A DNA stretch of 42,606 nt from Apostichopus parvimensis (taxonomy: Eukaryota > Echinodermata > Holothuroidea > Aspidochirotida > Stichopodidae), in NCBI GenBank assembly GCA_000934455.1, contig KN884083.1, positions 63,036-105,641 on the forward strand, given 5' to 3'. Of the stretch, positions 22,056-33,912 are shown piece after piece. Position 1 is the first letter of the stretch. Each line of letters starts with the position of its first letter. The position numbers and the translations under genes are program-made. The notes under the pieces are model-generated. The model was given only the letters and a program-made list of their open reading frames with translations, did no database searches and was not told the origin of the DNA.

Positions 22056-24217
22056 AGTGATGGGGACACCAAAGAACGTGTCACAAATTTGGGACCATAA
22101 TTTACAAAATGCCCTGAATACATGCTTGTGCACATACAGGGGTGTGAACAGATTAATTTCTCTTGACCACAAAAGTACAACGTGTCACCTACTATATACC
22201 TTCCATGGAAACATAATCCACCATTTAAATATGGTAACATATACTTGTTATCCCGAATGTTAAAGGAAGAATTAAGGCAGAGTTTTAATCTTGATAGATC
22301 TGTTATCTAGTCCAATAAATAAGATATTATTGAAAATGATAGATAAGTATAATATGACTGATGACAATGTACACCGAGGTAGAGCAGAAAGTGAAAGTTT
22401 AAAACCATAGATCACTATATACTGCATTGTATGTATGCTATGTTTTAGTCACATTTTGTTTCATTTCCTACAGAGTACAGAGTCTAAAGGCAGACACACC
22501 CTGAAGTATATACAGCAGCTTGATGAATTTATATTTGGCTATGAAGTGCATTAAAAGGGAGAAGGATAGAGAGAGAAAGATGGATAGCTCGGAGATAAGA
22601 TAGAAAGTGCTTACAATTTTTCAAGAATCACCAGATGATGCGTTGAGATCTATCCCAGACATCTACTTCACCCGTTGTGTCATTTTTAGTACCTTTTGCC
22701 ATTAATCAAGGGATTTCATATTTCACAGCTTCGAATTAATCTTCATACATGTCACAAATTCTGACGAAAGAGGATCTGAAATTGAAGCAAACAAAAGTCT
22801 CATGACATCTCATGTACATGTTAAAAAGTCTGTCATAAAAATTGAGAAATGCCTATCATATTCATGACCTAAAAAGAGCTGATTTTAAAGTTTCAAAGGT
22901 GGCATCTGGATGTGGAAAGAGGGGGGGGGGGGGGGGGGATGGAATCCAGAGGGGGGGGGGGTGGGATGGATGGATGCAATCCATCTATCACTTCGGAGAA
23001 CCAAAGCTATCACTTCGGAGAACATTCACTGGCAAAATTATGATATTTCAAAATTAAATTATAACAACTGCTACTTTTACTTGAAACAAAATACTTTCAT
23101 GTGACAACGAAACAAAGTGTTTTACTGAACTGAGGCATCTGGGGGAGGGGGAGGGGGAGGGGGAGGCGGAGTGGGTGCAGGTTTGTGAGGATAACTTATC
23201 AAATTCAGTATAGCTTGAACATACTGCAAGACTGCCCGTAGAGGACATCTTTTATTTCACTAGTATTGACTAACTGCAGTAACAGACTCTCTGAAGACTT
23301 GTCAAAGTCATGATGCCATACCAGGGCAAAATATAATTTATCAAATATTGCATGTTACCAAAGTTAACTGCTATGTTAAATGACTGGCAAATTGCTACAT
23401 AAATGCATACGTATATAAACATTTAGCAGTTGTTGTGGACAGAACCCATAGCACTTTCAGTATTGTTTGAAGAGACAAAATTCCTAAACCTCAACACTGC
23501 TACACAAAATGTGAACACTAAATTACTCCCTGTAGACAAAACAGTGTCTTGGTTTAATTACTGATCAAAGTAATGATATCTTTGGAGTCAACCAAAAACC
23601 GCTTCCTTTACCGTACAGCATATAGCATATAGCTGACGAATCATACGTGATATCCATAGACACATTAATCTACACACATGTATCACTTAGAGAATGACTG
23701 GCACTTTAAGTAAGTCTTTACAAGTAAAACAATGCAAGGTTTTCCTGTATGTACAGTACACTGTTTTCAAGTAGCCATTTTTGGCTTCCAATTTCTAACA
23801 AGTTTACCAATAATCTACTGTACGTGGTAAAACTAAAAATAATTGGTCAAAGTAAAGCATCGTGCCAGATCCCATCATGACCCTTCACCCTTTTAGCCCC
23901 CCCCCCCCCAGCCCACCCTTCTCCTTTTTTCTTTTTGCAAAATCCTAGCTACTTTACAGCATGTAGCCACTGTAAAATATGCCTGATTTCCTTTCAATTC
24001 TCAAAATTCTTGTTGGTCAGACAAGTTTTCATGTAAGCATGCAGCAATCAAAATACAATTAATTGCACATACTGTATATCAGAAATCTCATGAGTTTTTG
24101 ATGTCTTCCACATTTTTTTTTACATAATAGTTGCGTTGAAAGTTGTCTAGTCATGCCAAATTCTTTTAACTGCAAGTTAAGTGTTAGATAGCATCCAAAT
24201 ATTTATAGCAAACTCAA

Positions 24218-24520
24218 TGAGAAAAGCTGACTCAATTACACATGGAGGCAGGAAGTGGAACAGTCTGCCCCCAAATTTGAAATGCTTGCCAAATGTTAAT
24301 ATTTTTAAACGCAATATGAAAACTTACATATTTTGTTTAGATGTCTGATATTTGTTTCTCTATCTTTTTGCCATCCTTTTTGTGCTTTTGGATGTTTACC
24401 ATTTTTCTACTGCATAATATTGTATGTGTATTTTGTATTGAGGGCTCCTCTGGAAAGCAGTGCTTCTGCACTGTGCAGGACTACCCTCATTAAAGATGAC
24501 AATAATAAAGAAAAAATTAA
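24218..24520 (+). pseudogene. Truncated LINE 3' end
   Basis: A plus-strand frame ending in TGA at 24345 reads GGRKWNSLPPNLK and VNIFKRNMKTYIFCLDV, the WNSLP...FK..MKTYIF signature of LINE polymerase C-termini. The 3'UTR that follows has a GGAAAGCAGTGCTTCTGCACTGTGCAGG hairpin-like stretch and ends in an AATAATAAAG tail. Its family is different from the LINE at 18.3 kb, judging by the tail. Confidence 0.75.
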
Positions 24521-24822
24521 AATATAGAACCAATCAAGGCAACCATTACAATAATTAAGACTGAATGGTGCCTTGACATCCAACTAGATAGGAAAAAATT
24601 GTACACTATTTTATAAGGACCATATCACTTCAAGTTAAATAATTTGGCCATTACAAGAAATGATTGCTACTAATTAAAAAAAGAAAAAAATCAAATTTTA
24701 AGCAAAGAGAAACTATCACTAATGACCCTTATCAGCCCTAGACAGATAAGTCTGCAACTATATCCGTAATCCTAAAATTAGATTTTGCATATTTTAGTTG
24801 CATGTCTCTTAAAGGGTAACTA

Positions 24823-25190
24823 AAGGCATAATATGACCCTTTAAACATCTGAGGCTCATCTGAGGCTCATCAATTAGAGTGGCTGGATAAATTAACATTA
24901 AATTAATGGTCTAACACACAGACCATAAGGTCAGTTCATTCACTGTAGATTCAAAACAAAAGTCAATAGGAAAAACATAAGACTTTTACAGCCTCTAAAA
25001 ACATATTTCACAATGTCAATTTGTCAAGGACAAATAGTGTTGAAAGTAATCCAAGGGATGATCTATTGTTTCTATAAGGTTAACAAAACGACAAGGTTTT
25101 GGAATTTAGCTATTAGAATATTTACAACAACGGATTCACATCATCATGCCGGACTCCACGAAGGAGCAGAAGTAATCATCGATTCAGACA
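24823..25190 (+). repeat. Diverged dispersed repeat, copy B
   Basis: Same block order as 2355-2690. It contains a short open frame (25013-25240) that shows no family similarity and is probably chance. Confidence 0.5.
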
Positions 25191-26007
25191 TAAATGAATG
25201 TTCAAGAGATTTAGCATATTTTAAAGCTAAATGTCTCTAAATTGCAATAGCTATGGAAACACTAAGTACTGTAGCACTCAAATTGTTCTTTGACCATTAC
25301 ATATCACAATTAAAATTCTTCCTAAAGTCATTCTTTTAACACTGCCCTCTAGATACAGATAAGCTTAAATAACATACATGGATGAGTTAACAGTATTGTC
25401 AGAACTTTTTTCTTTTTTTTTAAATTTTATTAATAACTATGAAGCAGACTTCAGCAGAAATTTGAAAATGTAATTTACAAGCTGCTCATGACTCTACAGA
25501 CTATGCCTGTACATGGAACCTGAAGAAAGGGTTAAACTGTAATAGGGCCAATCAGAATCTATTTTAAACTGTCTAGTATATATATATGACACAATCAGCT
25601 CCTTTAATATTTTATACAATGATAGCGTTGGGAAGTACATCTCTCTATAGAGGCATGCTGAGTACATTTCCTACACTGCATCACTAGGTAATGATACTGT
25701 AAGCATATGGTGGTAAGTACCCATATTCCACAGGCATGTTGAGATACTCAAGTCTGCAATATAATACTAACAAGGAAACAAGTATTTCAAAACATTTATA
25801 CAGGTCTGCATTCACTGTGGTCATTGTCTGGCTGGCTATAAGTACTGCAGTGCAATTTTAACAAGAAGGGCAATCCATGGAGTTGCAGATCTTATCTCCG
25901 CCATGGATAAAAATCAATTTTTTGGTTTCTTGTCCTCTGACCTTATACCTATAGATGATGTCATCAATTACGCAGGTACAAGTGTACATGATCAGGCACC
26001 TACCCAC

Positions 26008-26875
26008 TAGTGCTGATAGTCGTAATTGTTTTAATAATCGCCAGTGGTCGCGATCACACTTTAGAAGTTCGATTAATCACGCTTAAAACCTAACTTGTGA
26101 TTACTCGACTACAAACTAGCACTACTCATAACCTGCTTTTGAAAAATAGCATAACCTATCAAAAACAACACTAAAGCAGTTTGTCAGCAAATATCACAAA
26201 AGTACAGGTTCTCACAAGGCTACACTAGCACTGTGCTGTGTTAAAAATCAGCAAGCACCTGCTCTGGTCAGATTCATGCATTTGCTTGTCAGTAATACGC
26301 TTGTTCTGCAGTGCAACATTCAGTCCTAGCCATGTTTAATCATTGCGCATATATCGCAAATTCGTAAGTTATTAATCTTCTACGATTGCCAAAGTATTTG
26401 TCATTTCTTCAAAAACTTACATTTACCTCATTACTGGCCTCTAGTACACATTTATCAAATGTCTGCTAGGGTGTGTCGATTGCTGTGTAATTTACTTTCA
26501 ATGTGCAAAATATGTGCCTGCCATCTCGCTAGGATAGAGCCTAGCCTAGAACGTTGAACGTCTTTCTGCAGCAAACTCATGTATACTGTACATAACATTA
26601 CAACATAGTAGCTTCATAGATTGGTTTGAAAGTTTTTTGTTTACTATGAAGGATTTTAAGAAACGTTGTAGATTGAAAATTGTTCACAGTTTTTGTTTGG
26701 TAGATGGTTCAACATGATTTAGACACCACACGTTAATTCACGCAAGAACAAATAAAGACAGTGCACCATGGAGAAAGATTTGTTGTGACTGTATTTCTGC
26801 AATGTAAAAATGACAGTGATGACATCATGACTGTAACCGAGTAATCGCAAATTTTATTCGAAGTGCTGAACACTT
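26008..26875 (+). mobile_element. hAT-like non-autonomous element, copy A
   Basis: The left end is TAGTGCTGATAGTCG. The body matches the reverse complement of 28681-29586 over most of its length, for example ACTAGCACTGTGCTGTGTTAA, CAGTCCTAGCCATGTTTAATC-like and GTGCACCATGG phrases. The right end is rearranged: it lacks about 35 bp of the terminal repeat found in copy B, and no target duplication is visible. Confidence 0.7.
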
Positions 26876-26913
26876 ATGGCAAATAAGCTAATCGTTCGTC
26901 GGACAACCTAAGC

Positions 26914-26983
26914 AGGGTATTAGGTTGTCTGGCATGATTTTTGGTGGTCTCAGACGTTCAGACAACCATTAAATTTGAGCCCT
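26914..26983. mobile_element. Short hAT-like remnant
   Basis: A 70-bp segment that starts CAGGGTATTAGGTTGTCTGG and ends GGTTGTCTGAACG...TTTGAGCCCTG when both strands are considered. Each end carries a CAGGG terminus and a GGTTGTCTG motif in inverted orientation. No target duplication is visible. Confidence 0.35.
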
Positions 26984-28680
26984 GTAAATATACTTTAAAT
27001 TCTAGTTAGACTTGATTGGTTTGCATGGTGGTGAAGTAGGTCTGTACATATGAACTGTAGGTTACAAAATGTTTTCATACACCCCCTTCCCCCCCCCCCC
27101 TCCTCTCCCTCCCCAACAGTTTTTAAGAATGCCTTTGGAAGCCATTGGAAGATGTTTGTTGTTAACGGGTGTGCACCCACATTTCATCGTGATTGTTTTC
27201 ATTTTCATGTTTGTACTCGTTTATGTTACTCAGCCTACCATTAGGCCAAACACATATACACATACAATAGCACATGATGGTTACACCCAGAAGTTCTGGA
27301 ACCAACCATAGTTAGTAAAGGGGATATGAGGGTGTACATATTCTTTAGAACTGATGGCATCACTATTATCACATAGTATAGAGACACTGCATCTGCCTCA
27401 TATGTGTGTCTTCATCAAACTGAACTGTGGTTTCACTTTGAGCTAATATTCTTTTTAACTAGCAAAGCCTAATGTAAACCTCACAGGGCTTGCATGAAAG
27501 TGGCTGAATAACAATTACCTAAAGTCTGTTTTTATTATTGGCTGCAAGAAAACTAAGACACCACCCTACAGTAGATCTTTGGTCAGCGTCTAGTTAGTTA
27601 GTTGATTCTAAAAGAAGGTTATAGCCCAACCACACCTACAGGTATTCACCAGATAATAAATTAAATTTTTTCACATATTTAGGCAAATCAGTCATTTGCT
27701 CACTTTCCAAATATTTTATTTGAAATGATTATGTTATAAATTGTTAGCCACAAATGGTATTGAACTTTTACCAAAAAAAGAAAAGAAAAGAAAATAGTAC
27801 TGTCTCAACAGCATACTACTGTACGCTACCAAACTCCAATCTCTAACTTGTCCACAAGCATGAAGTCACTGTTAGTAGGATGGTATACAGTCAATATGTA
27901 AAGATAAGGGAAGAAACATTCATTTCCAAAGTAATATCTTTGAGTACTGTAGATTTATTTGGACGTCAACTATATGATTTCCCCCTTACATTTTAGAACA
28001 GATTTGGCCAGAATGAAAAGGCCTCATTTGGATTAAAACTAAAATTTTACGGTATAATTCTGGTAAGTGGATGAAATAATCGTAAAGTGCCTCAGAATAC
28101 AAACTTGATGTTTCCTACTTTTCAATGGTAGTTTTAGTTGGTTTTAGAGAGACTATATATGCAGTTAAAATGTGTTCCCAAAAGTGGTTGCAATTTGATG
28201 GCAGGCTTGGCAGCTAAAGTATCTATGGTTCAACTACATTAGTGAGGGAGGTTAGGGGACACACAAAGTTAACTAAACTACATCACCATACGATATTAAT
28301 CATAAAAGACAATTGGTTTATAAATGATCACCACATATTACAAGGAACTCAGAGTGATCAGTACCTACTCATCATACATATCAAAGTATTAAAACTAAAC
28401 ATGAAAACCAATCAGATAGCCTAAGTTAGACAGTAACATTAACAGTGACAATACAGTATCATCAAAGAATCATTAGTAACATTAAGCATTAATCTAACCA
28501 ACTTTGACAGCTGGAAATCAGTAATCAATGAAACCAGGTCTAGAAAATCTTTTAACATTAAGCTTTACCAATGCCTGTTACTAATATCTAGAGCTAAATT
28601 AGAAAAATTGCTTTCAGCATTACATTTTTGTGAGGCCAAGCTTCAACAAGTTAGCCCTAACAAACTACAATGCTGCATAG

Positions 28681-29586
28681 AAGTGATGATAGTCGACTCT
28701 TTCTTTTGTAGTCGATTAATCGCATATTCTTGCGATTACTTGGTTACAGTTATTAGGTCATCACTGTCATTTTTACATTGCAGAAATACAGTCAAAACAA
28801 ATCTTTTCCATGGTGCACTGTTTTTCTTTGTTCTTTCATGCCTTAATGTGTGGTGTCTAAATCATGTTAAAACTGTGAACAACTTTCAATCTATAACATT
28901 TCTTAAAAATGTTCATAGTAAATCAAAAACTTTCGAATGAATCTACGAGGCTACTACAACTACTAGCAATAATAAAAGCAAATGTGCAAACAATGAATAG
29001 ATGTAACTCCTTGTAGCGTTGCGATGATTAGTTTGCAAGAGTTTCTGTAGAAGGACATTCAACATTCTAGCCTAGCGTGAAAGCAGGCACATTGAAATTA
29101 AACTAGACAGCAATCGACACACTCTATCAGACGTCTGATAAATGTGATCCAGGCCAGTACTGAACTTCTGAAGTAATTGTAACATATTTGAAGAAATGAC
29201 AAATTACTTTGTCCATCATAAAAGATTTATAAATTACGAAATTGCGCAATGATCAAACATGGCTAGGACTGAATGTTGCACTGCAGAACAAGCGTATTAC
29301 TGACAAGTAAACGCATGAATCTGACCCGGGCAGGTGCTTGCCGAATTTTAACACAGCACAGTGCTAGTGTAGCCTTGTGAGAACCAGTACTTTTGCGATA
29401 TTTGCTGACAACTGCTTTAGTGCTGTTTTTGATAGGTTAGGCTATTATTCAAAAGCAGTTTATGTGTATAGTCTAGTGCTGGTTTGTAGTCGAGTAATCG
29501 CAACTTAGGTTTTGAGCAAGATTAATCAAACTTCCAAAGTGTAACCGCGACTACTGGAGATTAATGGATTTCGATTATTAGCACTA
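28681..29586 (-). mobile_element. hAT-like non-autonomous element, copy B
   Basis: Terminal inverted repeats of 16 bp: AAGTGATGATAGTCGA at the left, TAGTGCTAATAATCGA (reverse complement) at the right. The flanking 8-mers CTGCATAG (28673-28680) and CTGCAGAG (29587-29594) look like a hAT target duplication with one mismatch. Subterminal GTCGA.TAATCGC motifs occur at both ends. No transposase is encoded. It is inverted relative to copy A, with about 1.8 kb between them. Confidence 0.75.
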
Positions 29587-30215
29587 CTGCAGAGACCTAC
29601 ATTTCTGAACTTCGGCCAAGGAACACAATTAGAAAACTTAAAACAAATTGGGCCAAATGGGAACTTGCCTCGAACAGGAAAATGCAAACATCACAATAAA
29701 AGGAGCAAGTGAAATGCTTAATTATATATACTTACCACAGCGAGGTCAGAAGGCTATCCACTGCACAATCTCATTACCCTCTATTGTTGCTGAGAATGAC
29801 GAGATAAGGACAACAAATGTGCTACAAGTACGATAGAACAGTGAGGACTGTACACACTCAGTCTTTACAGTAATAAATAGGTATAGGCTAACGTACAGAA
29901 ATGTATACCGTAATGTTGTTTTGATATTAGATTATGTGTTACAAAGTATCTATGGGGCCTAGCTAGGCTAGCCTCAAATTACAACTGTAGTCTGCCTAAC
30001 GTCGATCGTGTTTGCCCTTTTTGGATAGAATTTGAATAAAGTTGAAACCACTCCAACACTCATAAGAAATTATCTTCTCAGTCTGGACTGGATTCAGAAA
30101 TTAAGGAAGCAAAACATTCGAAATAGTGCCGTATGACTTTCTGTATTAGAATATATTTCGCACGTCTGGATCAGTAGGGATCGTTTTCTGTCTGATCAAT
30201 GGTTTGGCCACTCAC

Positions 30216-30300
30216 CTCGTACCTAGCCGACAACTCAATCTAGTTGACCTCTGGCTGTCAGTTATGGTCACATCGATTTGAGCAAATATTTAAAACACGG
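30216..30300 (-). other. Possible 5' non-coding exon of cyclin Y
   Basis: On the minus strand the sequence GGTACGAG is followed by GTGAGTGG, a good 5' splice site. It lies in a repeat-free and fairly CpG-bearing stretch upstream of the cyclin Y start codon. It could splice to the acceptor at 18959-18960. Only the donor is visible. The outer end is arbitrary, and no core promoter motif fixes the start. Confidence 0.3.
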
Positions 30301-30740
30301 GTTGAACATCTCGACAATCGGAATCAATTTTTACTCAGAATCTACCACCTTTCTCCTCCAAAATTTGATTATGACAATCTTTTTAACACATGCAGCTTTT
30401 TGGCCTACCTGCACTATGATTTGCAATTTTGTCATTCCCTAAATTGATGGTAATAATACTGTACTACCACTGCTACTACTAGTACTAGCCTACTGTATAT
30501 AGTAAATGTAATCATACGATAATGCATGATAGGCCTAGGCGAAACGTTACTGTAAGTTAGGCTATTAGTAGTAGTCCTAAGTTAAGTCTATAGTCTTGGG
30601 TTATGGCCTAACTTTGGTATAACGTAAGGATTTCATCTTCTAAGGAAATCTTCTAAGAACTGCATGAGGAAAATAGTAAGTAAATACTGAAATTGATACA
30701 GTTGAACAGGAACTGAAGTTGTATTGTAACTGAAGTAACT

Positions 30741-31515
30741 GAAAAAGTTAACTTTCCATTGCTTGCAAATGACATTTTCTTCTTGTCAGTGCTACAAAAT
30801 GCAGACAGTAGTGAAACGTGATACCTTGTTTATCTTTATCTAGACCTGAGATGTCCACGCTGCTATGTACACTGTGTTGTGGGCAAGGGTTGAAATAAGG
30901 ATTTGTGGACCAGGAGCCACTTTCTAAAAAAGTGGCTCCTGGTTCGCGGCAATTTCAGTAGGACCAGGAGCTATTTTCTCACTACCAGGAGCTAAAAAGG
31001 AGAAACAAAATTCAAGTACGGCCTGTACGTACGTATCAGTACAGGTGTTGTGCGATATATAAACCATATGCACCAGTTCTATTGTGCATGCACTCGATCG
31101 ATCAGTGATTTATCAAATCGCTAGCAGTTACTATATAGCACTAGCATGCAATGTAGTTTCAGGCTTCTGTGCAGCGCACGATAAAGCTGATATTTACAGG
31201 AGTATGCGGGCGCTTATTTGCCGACAAAGAAGCGCCCGTGTGTATTGTATTTTCATGTCCAGGGGCGCTATTTTAGTGCTTGCGGGCGCGAATAGCGCCT
31301 GGGCGCCCGCTTATTTCAACCCTTGGTTGTGGGTATTGACCGTAGACTGTATGTATTGACTGTACACAAGTGTCTAATTACCGACTGTAGCAAGCTGTGT
31401 GTGTATATTCTGGGATTGATGGTGGTGTCTAACACATCTGTTACACCTCATTCGAAACTAGGTCAGATTACCGGCATGAGACATTTCTTTGTGCGCGAGT
31501 CTTCACACCCTTTAA
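30741..31515 (+). mobile_element. TTAA-type MITE, copy 2, interrupted by a hAT-like insertion
   Basis: The outer parts align with 41792-42166: GTTAACTTTCCATTGCTTGC at the left, GTCTTCACACCCTTTAA at the right. The middle is split by the element at 30884-31325. The left terminal inverted repeat is lost; the right end keeps TTAA at 31512-31515. Confidence 0.8.
30884..31325. mobile_element. Non-autonomous hAT-like element, 442 bp, nested
   Basis: Perfect 16-bp terminal inverted repeats, CAAGGGTTGAAATAAG. A perfect 8-bp target duplication GTTGTGGG flanks it at 30876-30883 and 31326-31333. The intact copies of the host MITE have a single GCTGTGGG at this place, which confirms the insertion. Inside are an imperfect palindrome (AGCCACTTT / AAAGTGGCT) and a GC-rich right end with repeated GGGCGC words. 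The 91-codon frame overlapping it is not supported as a gene. Confidence 0.9.
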
Positions 31516-32118
31516 GCAATTTCCTCACTATTGAATAATTTTCTCTATTGTGTACTTATCTAGCCTTTGCAAATATGTTACCAACATGCACATCAACATT
31601 TGTTTGTATTTTGATGAAATTCTGGGTAGTTTCTGTGGGAATATTTTCACAAAAATGGGACCATCCCACTATGATGCAGTTTACTTTAAAAAGAGTGGAA
31701 TTTAGTCCAAAATTCACTTGCATGATCTAAAGTGAGTTAAAATACTATCCTTTGTTTTAATGCATAGATAGAATAAGTTCAATAAGAATTCTAGAATTTA
31801 GAAAGAATAATATCCATTGGTAAATTTCTTTTACAAGTTCTTGACATTGGACACAAACAAATAACAATCTAACAGATCTCATTAAGCTTTGGGACACAAA
31901 GGTGTTACTTTGGTAGTGATTCAGAACATAGCTTTGCCAATTTACAGCATCGTTCACTAAAAATAAATTATGATTAATGCCAGCACAATTAAGTTTTGGC
32001 TCACATTCTGTTGCTATGGTAAATCATGAAATTCCGAAAGTGTGTCATAATAGGACCATAATAGGCATCATAAGACGTCTCTGACTACAGTTGTTTTTTC
32101 ACTTGTATTTTTCCTTAG

Positions 32119-33834
32119 CCATACTCTATAATGGATGAAGCTACAGATTCAGCACCTACCGATTTGCTGCCCCGGGCAACTTCATCACAAGCGTATCAGT
32201 TAACTTCAGAGATGTCACCAATATGGCATGCACCAGTCGTACCTGTTGGCCCAATCATGCGAAATAACTCTTCGTATTCCATTTCCAATGGACAGTCCAC
32301 ATCCACTGACTGCTCCCAACCTAATAACATTTATGAAAGCCAATCCGTGAAATGTGAACATTGCCAGAGGATATTCAGTTCAAAATCTACATTTGAGCGC
32401 CACATTTGCACGAAACCCACTTCACACAAATGCAGTCTATGTTCCAAAACATTTACAAGACGCTACAACCTGAAAATCCACGTCGAAAAGCATTATGGTA
32501 ATTTTCAGCACAAGTGTGTTGTCTGTGGGAGTGGTTTCACAAAGAAGAGTTCCTTATCGAAGCATATCTTGAAGCACGGTGTGAAACGAAGTACCAAATT
32601 GAGAGGGCAATGCGACATATGTTCGAAGGTTTTCACAAGAAAGTACAGTGCGAGGGTGCATAGATCTAAACATATGGAAAATGGATTGTGGAAGTGTCCA
32701 TCTTGCCCTTTGTTATTCGTAAATACCAGTAATTTAAAACTTCATCTGCGGAAGCATTCAAATGGGGAACATTCCCCCCTAGCTGATGGAGAAGCTGAAG
32801 GTGGGGCGGCAGTGGATATCGATACTTTATCATCTGCTTCATCTCAATACCAGGAAAACGAGGAAGCAAGGGCGGAGCACAGCCATCACAACTCACAGGA
32901 AACGGAGAACGACAGAGTCACCCTTGCAGCGCCTCACCCTCCTCTGCATACGGGAGGAACTGTAAGTGTTACAGAAATCATTGGGAGAGTTGAACCCGAT
33001 GTTCCTCTGTCCAGAAGTCAACCAGAGGACAGCATTGTAAGATTAACACCGGATCCAGTCGTGTTAGCATCTTGGCAGTCGAAGCAAGTCGATAGTTCTG
33101 TCTCATCCTCGTCATCATCGTCATCATCATCAAATGCAGAAAGTTTTGTATCTCTCCCAATGGAGATAAAGAGAGATCCTGAGGGCGGTCCAGAGCTCAC
33201 CGACCAACTGAGTAATTACCAACATAATGCGAGTACCGGTGCCAGCGAGGCTCATAATAATTGGCAATCAGCCAGAGGTTATCCTGGCTTAGCTGGTCTA
33301 ACTAGATGGGATGGCTTGTTTAAAAAGAGAAGGAACAGTGTCGGTCTCGGTGCTCCTTTGAGACAGGATGCCATGGCACAGATACCTAACGGATTTGCTA
33401 CGTCGATGTCGACGCACAGTGCTAATCTCTCTCTAAATGGTTCTTCTCCTCATGCAGAAAATACAGCGTTTATAAATCCACAGATATTGACTCTGTCGAC
33501 GAATTCTGGAACGAATCATCTGCCACCGATTTCTCAATCTTTTGGAGCCGTTGATACACACCCAAGTTCTGCATCGCAGGCACCATTGCCTGTGCTACCA
33601 CCAGTACACCAGACAGACAGTACACAGGCTAGTGCGATAAGTACCCAATTGTCCGACGAAACAAAGTCATCATGGAGATGTGCTCACTGTTGTATGTCAT
33701 TTGAGGATGGTTTGATGTTTGTGGTTCATATGGGCTGTCATAGACAGGGTAATCCTTTCACTTGCAACATGTGCGGGCACGTTTGTGAAGATCGTCTTGC
33801 ATTTATGCTCCACTTTGTACAGGGTCAACATTAG
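32119..33834 (+). CDS. C2H2 zinc-finger protein with Ikaros/Hunchback-type C-terminal finger pair
   Basis: The main exon follows a TTTTTCCTTAG acceptor. The first Met is at 32131, giving 567 residues. The frame is open back to 32119, so coding may begin in an earlier exon; one phase-compatible candidate is ATGAGGAAAATA|GTAAGT at 30664-30675. Fingers: a degenerate one (Cys75, Cys78, His91, then Cys93), then standard C2H2 fingers at about 101-121, 129-149, 161-181 and 189-209. A Ser-rich linker of about 300 residues follows, with a poly-Ser run encoded by TCN codons. Two terminal fingers cover 517-537 and 545-567. These last two carry VVHMGCH and FTCNMCG and end with an H-X5-H, the pattern of the dimerisation fingers in Ikaros and Hunchback. 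The role inferred is a nuclear DNA-binding regulator that pairs through its C-terminus. The N-terminal fingers do not resemble the Ikaros set closely, so I give no symbol. Confidence 0.85.
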   Translation, partial: PYSIMDEATDSAPTDLLPRATSSQAYQLTSEMSPIWHAPVVPVGPIMRNNSSYSISNGQSTSTDCSQPNNIYESQSVKCEHCQRIFSSKSTFERHICTKPTSHKCSLCSKTFTRRYNLKIHVEKHYGNFQHKCVVCGSGFTKKSSLSKHILKHGVKRSTKLRGQCDICSKVFTRKYSARVHRSKHMENGLWKCPSCPLLFVNTSNLKLHLRKHSNGEHSPLADGEAEGGAAVDIDTLSSASSQYQENEEARAEHSHHNSQETENDRVTLAAPHPPLHTGGTVSVTEIIGRVEPDVPLSRSQPEDSIVRLTPDPVVLASWQSKQVDSSVSSSSSSSSSSNAESFVSLPMEIKRDPEGGPELTDQLSNYQHNASTGASEAHNNWQSARGYPGLAGLTRWDGLFKKRRNSVGLGAPLRQDAMAQIPNGFATSMSTHSANLSLNGSSPHAENTAFINPQILTLSTNSGTNHLPPISQSFGAVDTHPSSASQAPLPVLPPVHQTDSTQASAISTQLSDETKSSWRCAHCCMSFEDGLMFVVHMGCHRQGNPFTCNMCGHVCEDRLAFMLHFVQGQH

Positions 33835-33912
33835 ATGGTCAATTTCAAATGTCAGGCAGGGAAACCAGTAATTTTCAAATGTTACTTCAATCAGGAACTT
33901 ATGGATGTGTTG

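Larger units (their letters stand above)
18959..30215 (-). other. Long first intron or upstream region of cyclin Y
   Basis: About 11 kb without a supported exon. If the donor at 30216 is used, this is intron 1. It contains the 255-bp repeats, two hAT-like copies in inverted orientation, another hAT-like element, a LINE remnant and several homopolymers (a G run at 22921-22938 and C runs at 23899 and 27091). Short open frames in the remainder have no recognisable motifs. Confidence 0.5.

Noticed and set aside
22910-23104. Gly-rich open frames over the poly-G run
   Set aside because: They result from a homopolymer of G and have no other coding evidence.
31084-31359. A 91-codon frame with a hydrophobic middle
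   Set aside because: It lies almost wholly within the 442-bp hAT-like insertion and crosses its right end into the host MITE.
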